This document shows, one piece after another, positions 34,901-46,100 of a DNA stretch of 64,000 nucleotides (positions within the stretch are counted from its first letter, which is position 1; each line of letters opens with the position of its first letter). Source of the stretch: Photobacterium gaetbulicola Gung47 (GTDB taxonomy: Bacteria > Pseudomonadota > Gammaproteobacteria > Enterobacterales > Vibrionaceae); assembly GCA_000940995.1 (NCBI GenBank), contig CP005973.1, positions 1,798,001-1,862,000 on the forward strand, read 5' to 3'. The translations under genes were made by a program, and so were the position numbers. A model generated the notes under the pieces. It did no database searches and was not told where the DNA came from. It saw only the letters and a list, made by a program, of their open reading frames with translations.

Positions 34901-36565
34901 GTCATAAGTCATAACCTGCCGACCATGCTGAACTGCCACAGCCTCTGGCGTGGATACCGCCCAGCGCTCTATCAGGTCACAAACACTTATACCTGTGCTA
35001 GTGAAATCTTGCGTATCCTCATGTCTGGCCTGCTCGAACAATAACTGTTTTTGCTTTTCCGGTACAAGATCGATATCACCGAGATTGATATCTATATTCT
35101 GGACAATTTGTGCTAGCAGAAGCTCGTAGCTTTCTGATAACCGGGAAATCGTCGAATGATCAAACAACTCACTGGCATAATGCCAATCCAGTATATATTT
35201 CCCTTCCGCCTGGTAGACGGACAATGTGAAGTCAAACTGGCTCGCGCCATGGCTTAACGGGAAATCCGACGCCAAAATGCCCTCAAAGCGGGCATCATCG
35301 GCCCTTTCGTTGTTCTGCAGCACGAACAAGATCTGGAACAACGCATTATGGCTTAAATTTCGCTCGACCTTGAGCTCATCCAGCAGCAGTTCATAGGGAA
35401 CACTTTGATATTCAAATGCATCAATCAGGCTACGCTTGTTATCCGCCAGCAAGCGAGCAAAAGACGGATTCCCCTCCCAACAAGTCCGTAGCGCCAGTGT
35501 ATTGACGAAGTAACCCATGACAGTTTCAAAGTCTTTGTGGTGCCGGTTTGCAATTGGCGACCCCATGACCACATCACTATTTTGCCCATAGCGCCCGATG
35601 ACGGCTGCAAATGCTGTTTGCAGCAACATAAACATGGTGACACCTTGCTCTTGAGCCATCTGCTCAAGGGCCTCGCCCAATGCTTCTGGTAACTCGCTTA
35701 AATAACCATCGCCAAGGTTATTGGCTGCCACTGGACGGCTTCGATCTAACGGCAGGTTATGCTGTGGAGGGGCACCTTTTAGCTGTTGTTTCCAAAACGC
35801 CAAATGCCGCTCTAGATTGCTTCCGCTGAGCCAATTATTCTGCCAGTTAGCAAAGTCACCATAATGCCGGGATAACGAGGGGAGCATATTTGAGCGGTTC
35901 AATCGATAACCGTTATATAATTCAGTCAACTCACGGATAAAGATAGTCAATGACCACCCGTCCGAGGCGATATGGTGAATATTGAACAAGATGACATGCT
36001 CTTCGATACTTAACCGGTACAGATACACCTGCAGCATATAGTCAACAGCCAGATCAAACGGCCTCGATGCATCGATTGATACCTGATTTTTCAGCCGTTT
36101 CCCATTGGCCGATTCAGAATAGTCCAATTCGTGGATAACAAAGTCTTCTGATGGAAGAAGAACAGGTACAGGCTCTCCGTCGTTATCCCGGTACACGGTG
36201 CGTAACACAGGGTGTCTGTCAAGCACTGTTAACAGCGCATGGTAAAGAGCACTTTGATCTAGCTCCCCTTTCAGTGTCAAGGCCATGGGCAGATTAAACT
36301 GGCTGGTACTTTCCTCTACCTGCTCTAGAAACCACAAGCGACGCTGGTTATACGACAAAGCCGGAGTACCATCTGAATTAGGCTGTTCATAACCCGCAGT
36401 TTCTTTTTGCAGGCCGGCAAGGATCTCTGCCTTATAGGTTTTCAATTGACTAACTAGGTCAGGGGTCAGCGTCCCCTCAGGGGCCTTTAGCTTGACCTTA
36501 TTATCGATAAGCTCAAAGCGGATACCACGTGTATGGCATTCCTTTAGCAATTGGCTCAGCATCAT
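31982..36565 (-). CDS. NRPS-4: TubC-C-A-PCP-R, terminal module with reductive release
   Basis: 1527 aa. TubC-like docking domain 1-55 (LSQLLKECHTRGIRFELID), condensation domain about 65-490 with HHIASDG at 194, adenylation domain about 530-1020 with TSGTTGKPKGV at 673, carrier FFELGGHSLLGVKL at about 1065, then a thioester reductase from about 1150. The reductase shows the nucleotide loop LLTGGTGFVGAF (1160) and the SDR Tyr-Lys pair in YRASKWVAE (1325). The specificity code I read is DAEAIGTIIK, with an acidic Glu239 as in some lysine domains; a basic residue is a guess. The reductase replaces a thioesterase, so the chain leaves as aldehyde or alcohol. Its start overlaps the NRPS-3 stop (ATGA). 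Confidence 0.93.
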   Translation of the reverse strand: MMLSQLLKECHTRGIRFELIDNKVKLKAPEGTLTPDLVSQLKTYKAEILAGLQKETAGYEQPNSDGTPALSYNQRRLWFLEQVEESTSQFNLPMALTLKGELDQSALYHALLTVLDRHPVLRTVYRDNDGEPVPVLLPSEDFVIHELDYSESANGKRLKNQVSIDASRPFDLAVDYMLQVYLYRLSIEEHVILFNIHHIASDGWSLTIFIRELTELYNGYRLNRSNMLPSLSRHYGDFANWQNNWLSGSNLERHLAFWKQQLKGAPPQHNLPLDRSRPVAANNLGDGYLSELPEALGEALEQMAQEQGVTMFMLLQTAFAAVIGRYGQNSDVVMGSPIANRHHKDFETVMGYFVNTLALRTCWEGNPSFARLLADNKRSLIDAFEYQSVPYELLLDELKVERNLSHNALFQILFVLQNNERADDARFEGILASDFPLSHGASQFDFTLSVYQAEGKYILDWHYASELFDHSTISRLSESYELLLAQIVQNIDINLGDIDLVPEKQKQLLFEQARHEDTQDFTSTGISVCDLIERWAVSTPEAVAVQHGRQVMTYDELVSRANQLAGWLRLQHIGKGSLVAISLPRSLDMSVAILAVIKSGAAYLPIDPALPVSRQQYLLEDSQTDMLLCWESTLIPCSGYLLLDLASTKEMLQGQPSEVSPAEISEADFAYVNYTSGTTGKPKGVRISHGNLISYCLAAQHHYQVMPEDRILQTSSFSFDACVEEHFMALVHGAAVVYRDDLVLADWQHFNEFVDQYRITIAGLPTAVWNSLSADISDSSIAVSNSLRLIILGGEALTASRLSHWKKYIGESIQLLNTYGPTETTIIATAYDTKNWLEGTAVPIGQPLGSHRCYILDSERRLVPQGAVGELCIAGPAVSPGYINNAGSTEAFINCEILPGLAERLYCTGDKARLLDSGDIEYWGRVDDQIKIRGFRIEPSEIEAVILQHPGVVQTRVLANDYPGSGKLLFAYIVLEPRLSNKSEQVKQDLWQQIKSELPDYMQPAQLLFIDSIPLTVLGKLDKSKLPEPDFQHTSEKVITAPKNDIEQLMLEIWQSLLKVDRISTDSSFFELGGHSLLGVKLIARIKDQLSVELSIRDLFESPTIQGLALRLERNTSEQEQRWLDFDQEIHLVTTSSPPLHLEDISERLEQLNRHFDNKKIIRVLLTGGTGFVGAFILDELLSHNPGLKVYCLVRAPDAKQGFNRLVENMASYGLWQTDFHHRIVAIPADLCEPDLGLDKGQWDALATGTEWIIHNGAQVNHIMPYSELKQANVDSTQSLLRLASQSKVKLFSYISTTGIFMPTEQPRLITECEPIGDEKHTKDFGYRASKWVAEGLVDHARKQGLPCHIFRLGRVAADSKTGACSQNDVVARYIKSCIDLGGYPQDETNERMIPVNLAAKAIISLSMLLSRKPQNFHLIGRHTLGWNEILSYSPNRLHTYPFDNWIERVESRTKSDNPLPISPYLLILKQVAKSLRSIKKVPETYFDICQDYTETIMAEKGVHFSVLGEAYCKQYLSKLEVDFKQG

Positions 36566-39500
36566 AGTTCCACCTCTTCAAAGACCTCGTACTGAGCATC
36601 GGTTCCCGAGGATGATTGATTGACCAACTTATAATAGAAATACTGCTCAATGAGCTCAGCCTGTTCAGATAGCACAGGCCGCTCAAACAACTCCCTGTAA
36701 CTAATCTCGACATCAAACCGGAACTTGATATTGGCCACCAATTTGGCGATCAATAGCGAATGACCGCCAAGATGGAAGAAATGGTTATTGATCCCCACGC
36801 GCTCAACCCCCAGTAGATCTTGCCAGATCTGGCACAACATGGATTCCACGTCATTTCGCGGTGCAATGTAATTACCGTCGACCACTCTTTCGGGTTCAGG
36901 CAATGCACTTCTATCTAGCTTGCCGTTACTGTTCAACGGCAGCTTGTCCAGTAGGGTGTAGGTGGTCGGTTGCATGTAAGCAGGCAGTACTGATGCCAAA
37001 GACTGACGGATAGCTTCAATATCAAGCTTCTCGTTGGAGGCAGGCACTAAATATGCGGCCAAATAGGGATTGTCATCCCGCTCTCGGGCAATGACGGCGA
37101 CTTCCCGAATGCCTTCATTGCCATTTAGTGCATGCTCTATTTCTCCCGGCTCTATTCGATGGCCACGGATTTTGACCTGAAAATCATTCCTGCCGAGATA
37201 CTCCAATTCACCTTCACCGTTCCAACGAACCAGGTCTCCAGTACGGAACAATATCCCAGCTTCCTTACTGCCCTGGTACAAGTTCCCAACAAGATCAGAG
37301 ATAAAGCGCTCTGCTGTCAGCTGATCATCGGTATACCCAGCCGAGACGCCATCGCCTGCCACATACAATTCACCGACGCCACCTAGCGGTACAAGCTGCT
37401 GGCGGCTGTTAAGTACGTACAACCGAGTATTGGCAATCGGCCTGCCAATCGGCACCAGTCCTTTACCAGAAGCTAGGCGTCCGGTGTTATAATACGGCTT
37501 AGTGTCAAACCAGCTCACATCCGCTGCGACTTCTGAAGAACCGTAAAGATTGAGCAGTGTGGCTTGTGGCAAACGGTCATAAAACGCCGCCGTGACCTGA
37601 TTCGACAGGGGCTCGCCACTCGAAGTCCAGAGTTTTAACCTTTCCAGCGGCATCAACTCGTCAGCAGGCAGAGCCAACAGGGCCTTCAGTAGAGACGGAA
37701 CCAGAACGATACGAGTAACAGCGCCAGCGGCTAGGGTGGCAGCTAGACGTGACGGCTCCTTGACAGTTTCATCACCAACCAATAACAGTGGGACCCCCTG
37801 CAAAAGTGGACCGAAAATTTCCCAAACATGATCGACAAAGTTCAGGGATGTTTTCGCGCAGCAAACTTCGTCCTTGGCAAATGGATACTGCTCCCACATC
37901 CAGTACAGGCGGTTCAGCACGCCCTGCTCAGTCCCTTTAACGCCTTTGGGCTGCCCCGTCGACCCCGAGGTATAAACAATATAACTCTCTGCCGAATGAT
38001 AGGAGGCTCTCTCCCTCAGAGATACAAAGCAGGAATCAGTCCACTTACTTTTAGAAACCCATTCCTTGACCGTCAATTGACGAATCGAGTGTCCGGCCAG
38101 CCAATCAAGGTGCGGTTGAGCAGTCACCACCAAAGCAACGCCGCTGTTAGTCGCAATATAGCTCAGGCGTTCAGCCGAATAGCCAGGCTCCATAGGTACA
38201 TAGCATCCCCCTACTTTGAGCACGGCCAAAAGTGCGGCAACCATTATCGGAGAACGTTCCAGGTGAATACCGATACGGCTGCCCGGCTCGACACCAGCCT
38301 CAATGAACTGACCAGCAAGCTGGTTTACCGCTATATTCAGCTCCCTGAATGAAATAGATTGACCGTTAAAAGTCAGCGCACGGATATCAGGACACTCATT
38401 CGCCCTGGCTTCAAATAACTGGATCAAGCTCTGCTCTCGCGGGAAAATGGATGTTTTGCTGCCCAGCACTGCTAACTGCGCCTGGTGCTTTGACGACACG
38501 GCATCAATCGACGCAACGGACTGCACCAGCGAACCAGAAAAAGCCGTCAGTACCTCCCGGTAAACTTCAATTAGCCGGCGAGCTGTCTCTTCATCGAACA
38601 AGCTGAGCGCGTAGTTAAGGTTACCGATGATGTTTGGCTGACTGTCATCCAAAAACAGGCTCAAATCGAATTTGGCTGGGCTTGGTAGCTCAACGCCATC
38701 AGTAAGTTGTGCTGGCGAGAAAGGTAAATCTTTATTCGCTCTGCCCTCATCACCAAAGCGCTGAACGCTGAACATCACTTGAAAGATCGGGTTGCGAGAA
38801 GGGTCCCGCTCGATATCCAGCTCATTAACCAAGAGTTCAAACGGTAGCTCCTGATGAAACTTGGCTTGCATAACCATCTGATGCACATCAGCAATCAAGT
38901 TTTCAACATTCTGATCGAACGCGACCTTATACCTGAGGGCCAGTGAGTTAACAAAAAACCCGATCAACGACTGAGTCTGACCGTGGTGTCGGTTCTCCGA
39001 TGGCGTACCCACCACAATATCATCCTGCCCTGAAACCAAAGACAATGTCACATATAGACCACTCAACAGGACAGTATATAACGTCGTTTCTTGCTGCTTG
39101 GCAATCTTACGTAGCTGACCGGAAAGCGCTTTATCCAATGTAAAGGCAGCATCCCTTCCTCGGTAATCAACCTGAGGCGGCCTTGGCTTGTCTGTAACCA
39201 GCTGAAGAGGTTGATACCCAGTGAGCTGTTCGCGCCAATAAGCGAGTAGTTGCTCAAGAACCAGCCCCTGCAGGTACTCACGCTGCCAGCATGCATAGTC
39301 GCTATACTGAATATCGAGCTGCGCTAACTGGCTGTCTCGTTTTTCAACCTCTGACTGATATAATTCACCCAGTTCACGTAGAAAAATATCGAACGACCAA
39401 CCGTCGAAAGCGATATGATGCCAGAGGAACAATACAAATTGCTGTTCTTCAACAAGATAGCGGTGAACCCTGAATGCAGGCTCTTCACCAAGATTAAATA

Positions 39501-42500
39501 ACCGTTCACTGTCTTTTTCGACAGCAGCTGGCAGCTCCAGCTTCGAGTCTAAGTATCTTTCTGCTACGGCAGGCGGCTGCTCCAGCACCTGCTGATAATC
39601 TTCACCCTTATCATTGGTCCGAAGTACCGTCCTCAATATGGAATGGCGTCGGGTAAGTTGCTCTATCGCCGTTTCCAAAGCAAGCCAGTTAATATCAGAA
39701 GCTAGTTTTACCAGCAGCGGCGTGTGATAAGTACTGGTTCCCTGTTCAAAACGCTCAACAAAAAGCAGGCGCTCCTGGGCAAATGATAGTGGAGCCTGAA
39801 GCCCTGAAGCTCGAGGGATCACAATCGCCTCGCTATGTTCCAGTTCGGCAGCAAGTGCTGCAATGGTTTTGCGTTCGAACAGGGTCGGTAACGGAATATC
39901 GACATCAAGCACCTGCCGGCTGACGGCAGTCAAGCGAATAGCAGAGATCGAGTCACCGCCTATTTGAAAGAAGTTATCCTGTATCCCAACCCGCTCCCTC
40001 CCCAACACGTCTTGCCAGATTTCACACAATCGAGCCTCAAAGGCGGTACGCGGAGCCACATATGCTCCAGCATCAACAAATTGAGGAGCAGGTAGTGCCA
40101 GGCGATCTAACTTGCCGTTGATAGTCAGCGGCAGGGCGTCGATAAACGTTATGCTGGCCGGCACCATATAGTCAGGCAGTTTGGATAACAAAATTGTTTC
40201 CAGAGTCTGAGCATTAGGGCTAACCCCTTCTTCGGCAACAACATAGGCGACGAGGGTTTTGCTCCCGTCATGTTCGACGGTACTAACAACGGCCTGACTG
40301 ACCTCTTCAAGCGCCGTCAGGGTACTTTCAATCTCCCCCAGTTCAACCCTGAAACCGCGGATTTTCACTTGGTTATCATTACGCCCAACATACTCCAGCA
40401 ATCCGTCCGGTAGCCAGCGTACCAAATCGCCGGTCTTATAGAGTCGAGAATATATCTCGTCTCCATCGGCAAACGGGTTATTGATAAAACACTCCGCCGT
40501 CAATTCGGGCCGGTTCAGGTATCCACGCGCAAGCCCAGTTCCGGATATGCAAAGCTCACCGGTAACACCTACCGGCACTAAGGCACCCACCTCAGACAAC
40601 ACGTAACATTTTTCGTTGTTGAGTACTTTTCCAATAGGCAAGAGCTCACCGTGATGGTCGACGCTATCAAATATCACAGCAGTACTACAAACCGTTGCTT
40701 CGGAAGGTCCGTATGCATTGAGCAGTTCCACGCCCCGAGCCTCCAGGGCCAATACGTCATTGCGGTAAATGCGATCCACACCGGTAAAAATTCGGGTCAT
40801 CGTCGTCGTGCCTCCCTGCGCTAGGTAACTGGCGAAAGACTTGACGAAAAATGGTGGCAAGTAGCAGAATTCAATCTCATGATCATTCTGCCAAGTGAAC
40901 AGTCTGTCTGGATCATGCCGGCACTCCTCTGGCACGATATGCAGTTGACTGCCAAACAACAATGAGCTGAATATTTCATATACCGAGGCATCAAAGACAT
41001 AGTTAGCCCACACTGCAGCTTTGGTTTTACCGTGAACAAGCTCCTCATTAGACAGCAGTGCCACAAGGCTCCTTCCCTCTATCATGACCCCCTTCGGCTT
41101 GCCAGTCGTCCCTGAGGTATAGATGACGTAGGCCAAATCCGCCGGATGGCGAGGCAAATCCAGATTATGCCCCGGGCAACCTCCGAACAGGCTGTTATCA
41201 TCCGCGAGCAAGATCGGCGGCATTGCAGAAGAGCTCTGGCAATATTGTTCGAGTTTTCCCGATAAGCTGCGCTGCGATAGCAAGATGGCCGAACCGGTAT
41301 CCTCCAAGATGAACAACGTTCGCTCAAGGGGGTATTGCGGCGAAATCGGCACATATGCCCCACCAGCCTTAAGCACAGCAAACATGCTGACTAGCATCTC
41401 CAGCCCGCGTTCAAAATACAGCGAAATCAGCGTATCCGGCTTAAGCTCACGGCGATAGTGCTGTTGATGCCGAGTCCGAATCTGCCTGGCTAACTGGTTA
41501 GCCAGGAAGTTAAGCTCACTGTAGGTCAGTTGCTGGCCTTCGAATGTCAGGGCAACACTGTCTGGTGTAGCTTCGACCTGCTGCTCAAAGATCTCTAGCA
41601 GCGTCTTATCTTGTAATGGAGCATCCGTCTGATTCCAGGTTTTCAGCAGTGTATGCCGCTCTTCTGTGCCGACAACGTCTATCTCAGATAACACCTGCCG
41701 GGTATCGGTAACCATAGCCGCCAGCACCCGTTGATACATGTCCGTCATACGAACAATCGTTTGGTCATCGAACAGGCTAACCGCATAGTTCATGTTGGCT
41801 TGCAGACACTCCTGGCTGTCATCAATGCGCAGGGTAAGCTCAAACTTTGCAGGTTCATAGAGCGTTGAAGAGATATCAAACGGCTTGAATGGCAGCCCGC
41901 CTTCGGTTTCACTAACAAATGACTGTACACTGAACATAGTCTGAATGAGCGGGTGCCGGGAAGTATCCCTTTCAACGCCTAGCTCACTAACCAGCCGTTC
42001 AAACGGCACATCCTGATTGGCTTTGGCTTCAACCACAATCCGTTGGGTTTCGCGGATCAATGACTCGACGTTCATCTCATGATCGACCCCCAACCGCAAA
42101 GGAAGTGAGTTAACAAAAAAACCCATTATCGACTGGGTCTGGCTCTGGTTGCGATTTTCCGACGGTGTGCCGATCACAATATCCCGCTGACCTGAAAGCA
42201 CAGAAAAGGTGAAGAACAAACCACTGAGCAAAACGCTGTACAGTGTCGTTTCCTGCGCTCGGGCAAGATCGCGTAGCCGAGTAGACAGTTCCTCGTCCAT
42301 AACAAAACCATAATCCTTGCCCCGGAAGTCCAACTGCTTGGGCCTCGGACGATCCGTCGGTAGCGACAACACCTCATGACCGGCTAGGGCATCAGTCCAG
42401 TAGCCCATCTGCTCACTAAATGCAGCCTGTCGTTCAAAATCACGCAGCCAAACCGAATAGTCAGCGTAGTCAATGGCAAGTTCAGGCAACTCAACCGCCC

Positions 42501-43164
42501 TTGAATGGCACAATGAATCATAAACATGTGCCAACTCTCTGAGGAAAATCTCCAGTGACCAGCCATCGACCGCAATATGATGCCAGAGAAAAAGTTGGTA
42601 CCTCTCCTGACCGTATTGGAAACGACATACCCGCAACGGTAACTCGTTGACTAAATCAAAGGGACGGCGGATTTCTTTTTCAATTGTTGTCAACAATTCT
42701 GATTCACTTGCAACCGATAGTTCCCTGACACTGACCGAATCGGCAACAACCTGCTGATAGTCGTTGCCTTCTTCATCGGTTCGATACACAGTCCGTAAAA
42801 CAGAGTGGCGTTCAACCATATGAGCCAAGGCCTGATCCAAAGCCTCTAGCTGAATATGACTGTCGAGCTTAAAAATTAACGGGACATGGGAAACATCACT
42901 GTTTCGTTCATAACGCTCTACAAATAGCATTCTCTCCTGGGAGAATGAGAGCGGGAACTGATTGAGCTCCGGGAGACTGTGGAAACTTTCCGGTGAGCCA
43001 ATATGACGAGCCATAAAAAATGAGATTAATGCTTCTCTGTTCTGCTTTAGCTCATCGATCATTCCTTGCTCGGGCTGCTCACTCTCATATGCAACTTTCA
43101 GCGATTCCCCTTCTAGCCATGCTGAAATACCAGCTTGTCTTAACTTTTTTAGCAGCTCAATCAT
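36562..43164 (-). CDS. NRPS-3: TubC-C-A-PCP-C-A-PCP, two modules (unknown, then beta-Ala)
   Basis: 2200 aa. Docking domain 1-50 (IELLKKLRQAGISAWLEG). Module 1: C with HHIAVDG at 194, A with TSGTTGKPKGV at 681, carrier IGGDSISAIRL at 1065. Module 2: C with HHIAFDG at 1248, A with TSGSTGQPKGV at 1730, carrier LGGHSLLIAKL at 2130. Codes read by eye: module 1 DAYYFGAVCK, not one I can assign but ending like aromatic codes; module 2 VDWVTSLADK, one residue from the beta-alanine code I recall from bleomycin synthetase. Asp235 is Val in module 2, as expected when the substrate is not an alpha-amino acid. The carrier of module 1 is GGDS-type although no epimerase follows. Only 2 nt separate it from NRPS-2. 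Confidence 0.95.
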   Translation of the reverse strand: MIELLKKLRQAGISAWLEGESLKVAYESEQPEQGMIDELKQNREALISFFMARHIGSPESFHSLPELNQFPLSFSQERMLFVERYERNSDVSHVPLIFKLDSHIQLEALDQALAHMVERHSVLRTVYRTDEEGNDYQQVVADSVSVRELSVASESELLTTIEKEIRRPFDLVNELPLRVCRFQYGQERYQLFLWHHIAVDGWSLEIFLRELAHVYDSLCHSRAVELPELAIDYADYSVWLRDFERQAAFSEQMGYWTDALAGHEVLSLPTDRPRPKQLDFRGKDYGFVMDEELSTRLRDLARAQETTLYSVLLSGLFFTFSVLSGQRDIVIGTPSENRNQSQTQSIMGFFVNSLPLRLGVDHEMNVESLIRETQRIVVEAKANQDVPFERLVSELGVERDTSRHPLIQTMFSVQSFVSETEGGLPFKPFDISSTLYEPAKFELTLRIDDSQECLQANMNYAVSLFDDQTIVRMTDMYQRVLAAMVTDTRQVLSEIDVVGTEERHTLLKTWNQTDAPLQDKTLLEIFEQQVEATPDSVALTFEGQQLTYSELNFLANQLARQIRTRHQQHYRRELKPDTLISLYFERGLEMLVSMFAVLKAGGAYVPISPQYPLERTLFILEDTGSAILLSQRSLSGKLEQYCQSSSAMPPILLADDNSLFGGCPGHNLDLPRHPADLAYVIYTSGTTGKPKGVMIEGRSLVALLSNEELVHGKTKAAVWANYVFDASVYEIFSSLLFGSQLHIVPEECRHDPDRLFTWQNDHEIEFCYLPPFFVKSFASYLAQGGTTTMTRIFTGVDRIYRNDVLALEARGVELLNAYGPSEATVCSTAVIFDSVDHHGELLPIGKVLNNEKCYVLSEVGALVPVGVTGELCISGTGLARGYLNRPELTAECFINNPFADGDEIYSRLYKTGDLVRWLPDGLLEYVGRNDNQVKIRGFRVELGEIESTLTALEEVSQAVVSTVEHDGSKTLVAYVVAEEGVSPNAQTLETILLSKLPDYMVPASITFIDALPLTINGKLDRLALPAPQFVDAGAYVAPRTAFEARLCEIWQDVLGRERVGIQDNFFQIGGDSISAIRLTAVSRQVLDVDIPLPTLFERKTIAALAAELEHSEAIVIPRASGLQAPLSFAQERLLFVERFEQGTSTYHTPLLVKLASDINWLALETAIEQLTRRHSILRTVLRTNDKGEDYQQVLEQPPAVAERYLDSKLELPAAVEKDSERLFNLGEEPAFRVHRYLVEEQQFVLFLWHHIAFDGWSFDIFLRELGELYQSEVEKRDSQLAQLDIQYSDYACWQREYLQGLVLEQLLAYWREQLTGYQPLQLVTDKPRPPQVDYRGRDAAFTLDKALSGQLRKIAKQQETTLYTVLLSGLYVTLSLVSGQDDIVVGTPSENRHHGQTQSLIGFFVNSLALRYKVAFDQNVENLIADVHQMVMQAKFHQELPFELLVNELDIERDPSRNPIFQVMFSVQRFGDEGRANKDLPFSPAQLTDGVELPSPAKFDLSLFLDDSQPNIIGNLNYALSLFDEETARRLIEVYREVLTAFSGSLVQSVASIDAVSSKHQAQLAVLGSKTSIFPREQSLIQLFEARANECPDIRALTFNGQSISFRELNIAVNQLAGQFIEAGVEPGSRIGIHLERSPIMVAALLAVLKVGGCYVPMEPGYSAERLSYIATNSGVALVVTAQPHLDWLAGHSIRQLTVKEWVSKSKWTDSCFVSLRERASYHSAESYIVYTSGSTGQPKGVKGTEQGVLNRLYWMWEQYPFAKDEVCCAKTSLNFVDHVWEIFGPLLQGVPLLLVGDETVKEPSRLAATLAAGAVTRIVLVPSLLKALLALPADELMPLERLKLWTSSGEPLSNQVTAAFYDRLPQATLLNLYGSSEVAADVSWFDTKPYYNTGRLASGKGLVPIGRPIANTRLYVLNSRQQLVPLGGVGELYVAGDGVSAGYTDDQLTAERFISDLVGNLYQGSKEAGILFRTGDLVRWNGEGELEYLGRNDFQVKIRGHRIEPGEIEHALNGNEGIREVAVIARERDDNPYLAAYLVPASNEKLDIEAIRQSLASVLPAYMQPTTYTLLDKLPLNSNGKLDRSALPEPERVVDGNYIAPRNDVESMLCQIWQDLLGVERVGINNHFFHLGGHSLLIAKLVANIKFRFDVEISYRELFERPVLSEQAELIEQYFYYKLVNQSSSGTDAQYEVFEEVEL

Positions 43165-43166
43165 CG

Positions 43167-46100
43167 TTATAGCTCCATTACATTTTTAATTTTTTTATTG
43201 CCAGCCCTGGCAGATATCTCAACTATCCTGCGGCCATTTCCATTGCTACTTCGTTCAGCCAAACCAGCAACCGTCTTCAACTCAAACAGGTCCCTGAGCT
43301 TAAGATTCAGACCCAGCTCCCGGTTAATCGAAGACACCAGCTTCACCGCCGCGATAGAGTTGCCGCCAATCCGATAATAGTTATCATGGATACCAATCCG
43401 CTCTACCCCCAACGCATCCTGCCAAATAACGCACAACTTAGTTTCCAACTCGTTTCTCGGCGCTACATAGTTATCTCTGTTCGTATTTTCGGGAGCAGGC
43501 AATGCACGACGATCAAGCTTGCCATTGGGTGTAAGCGGAAGCTCGGAAAGCACGGTCATAGAGGCGGGAATCATGTACTCCGGTAACTTGGCTGCCATTA
43601 GCGCAAATAGGCTGTCAATATCGACCTCGACCAAAGGCTCTGGAACGATATACGCCGCCAGATTGAGTAAGTCTTGCGCTTCCCGCGCAATCACAACAGC
43701 ATGTCTAATATCAGAAAAGCCCACCAACGTGCTTTCTATTTCTCCAAGTTCGATACGGTGGCCGCGAATCTTAATCTGGTGGTCATTTCGCCCGACATAG
43801 GTCAGCACACCATCATCACACCATCGGACCTGATCGCCAGTTTTAAATAACACCCCCTCTCCGGCCAGGGGACGAACAAATCTCTCACTGGTTTGCTGTT
43901 CATTGGTATAGCCAGCAGCAACCCCCACCCCACCGACATAGAGCTCCCCCACCATGCCACGGGGTAACAACTGCCGGTTGGCGTTCATGACATAAAGTCG
44001 GGTATTGGCAATAGGACGGCCAACGGGGACCGAATCCGCTTCGTCAGGCATTTCGCGAGTGTCATACCATGTTGCATCGGCCGAAACTTCAGACGAACCA
44101 TACAGGTTTAGCAGCACTGCGTTTTCAAAGCGGGAATAAAAGCGGCGCACCAAAGCAGCAGGAAGCTCTTCGCCACTGGACGTCCAGTGCACTAGCGACT
44201 GAAGAGGTAGCAGTTTCTGTTCAGGCAAATCTAAGATTGCCTGCAGCAACGATGGAACCACAACTAGGCGAGTCACCCTTTGGGCTGCCAGCTCTGTTGC
44301 TAACTCAGATGGATTCCGGGCTGTTTCTTCGTCCACCAGGACCAGTGGGACCCCTTGTAATAGCGGACCAAATAGCTCCCAAACATGATCAACAAAGTTG
44401 AGCGATGTCTTGTGACTGCAAACCTCTCCCGAAGAAAAAGGAAACTGCTGCCACATCCATTGCAACCGATTCAGGAGCCCTCGCTGGGTGCCTTTGACGC
44501 CCTTTGGAATCCCGGTTGAACCTGAGGTGTAGATAATATAAATCAAACTGTCGGCCAGGCTACTCGCCGGAGTTTGATAACGTTCCAATCGGGTTTCGCT
44601 AGCCAAAGCCGTCAAGTCAACGCCCACAGTTTTCCTGCGGTGCTCCAGTGTTTGCTGCTGATCAGCCGCCGTAAGTACCAGCTCGATATCGGCGTCATTA
44701 ATCATGTACTGCAGGCGGTCTTCCGGGTACCTCGGATCAAGGGGAACATAGATCCCACCTATTTTGAGTACCGCTAAGATCCCGACCACCATTTCAAAAC
44801 TACGGGCCATATGAATTCCAACCCGAGCACCCGAGGCTAAACCAAACTGTGTCAGTTGATTTGCCAGAGACGACGAGAGGCGATCAAGCTCAGCAAAATT
44901 AAGCGTCTTTTGGTGGTAAACCAGCGCCGTGGCTCCAGGCACATGTTGAACTTGCTTATTGAACAAAGACAACAGGCTGTTATCTTCCAGCCCCATCGAC
45001 GAAATGATGCCCTGGCTGTCTAACAAAGCCCGTTGCTCTGAATCACTGATTAGGTGCAAGGCAGACAACGGCGCTCGCGGCTGCTCTGCAACACCTGTTA
45101 GTAAATTTTCCAATGTTTCTGCCAAACGTTGGATTGTCTCTTGATCAAAAAGATCAGTGTTGTATTCCCAGACAAATGCCAGCCGTTCCTCATCTTCAGT
45201 AGCATAAAGAGTAAGGTCATATTTAGCTGTGATTGCCGAGCTCTGGGAGGCCTCTATTTCAATACCGGGCAACTCCAGCACTGGCTGCGTGTTATTCTGC
45301 AGTACCAGCATGATCTGAAAAAGCGGACTGTAGCCGGCAGAACGGCCAATATCCAATGATTCCAGCAGCAGCTCGAAGGGGAGTTGCTGATGCTCAAGCG
45401 CACCAAGAATAGTTGCCCTAGAATTAGCCAACACCTGTTCGAAAGTCATCTCAGGGGCAACTTTGCCCCTCAGAACCAATGTATTGATAAACAGACCTAT
45501 AATATTACTTAGCTGGTGGTGGTCCCGGTTCGCAACTGGGGTACCTATCATGACGTCGTCATCGTTGCTCAACGCAGAGATCAATACGGTCAGCAACGCG
45601 TGCAACCCCATAAATAAAGTGGCATTCTGTTGCCGGCATAGCTCTCGAAGTGCATCGGTTTGACGCTCTGACAAGCGGCTTTTCACTACAGCCCCGCGGA
45701 AGGTTTGTTCCGGGGGCCTTGCCCGATCCAGCGGAAAGTGGTGAATCTCCGGAGCCCCAGCGAGCGCTTTTTTCCAATAGTTTTGTAATTTCCCCAGCGA
45801 ATCCCCGCGCAGCTCGTCCCGCTGCCAACATGCATAATCGGCATAATCGATCATAAGCTCGGGCAGCGGCTTCCTGTTTCCAGAGATATAACGGTGATAA
45901 AGAGTACTCAGCTCTTGGGTCAGCAAGCTGATTGACCAACCGTCAGAGCTGATATGATGCATGGTCTGCAGCAGGATAAACTCACCATCACTAAGTCGGA
46001 GCAGCGTCGAACGAAGCAGGTTATCGCGCCGGAGATCGAAAGGCGTCGTTAGCTCTCGCTGTACCGCCCTTTCAACCTCACGCTCCCTGTCAATGGCTGT

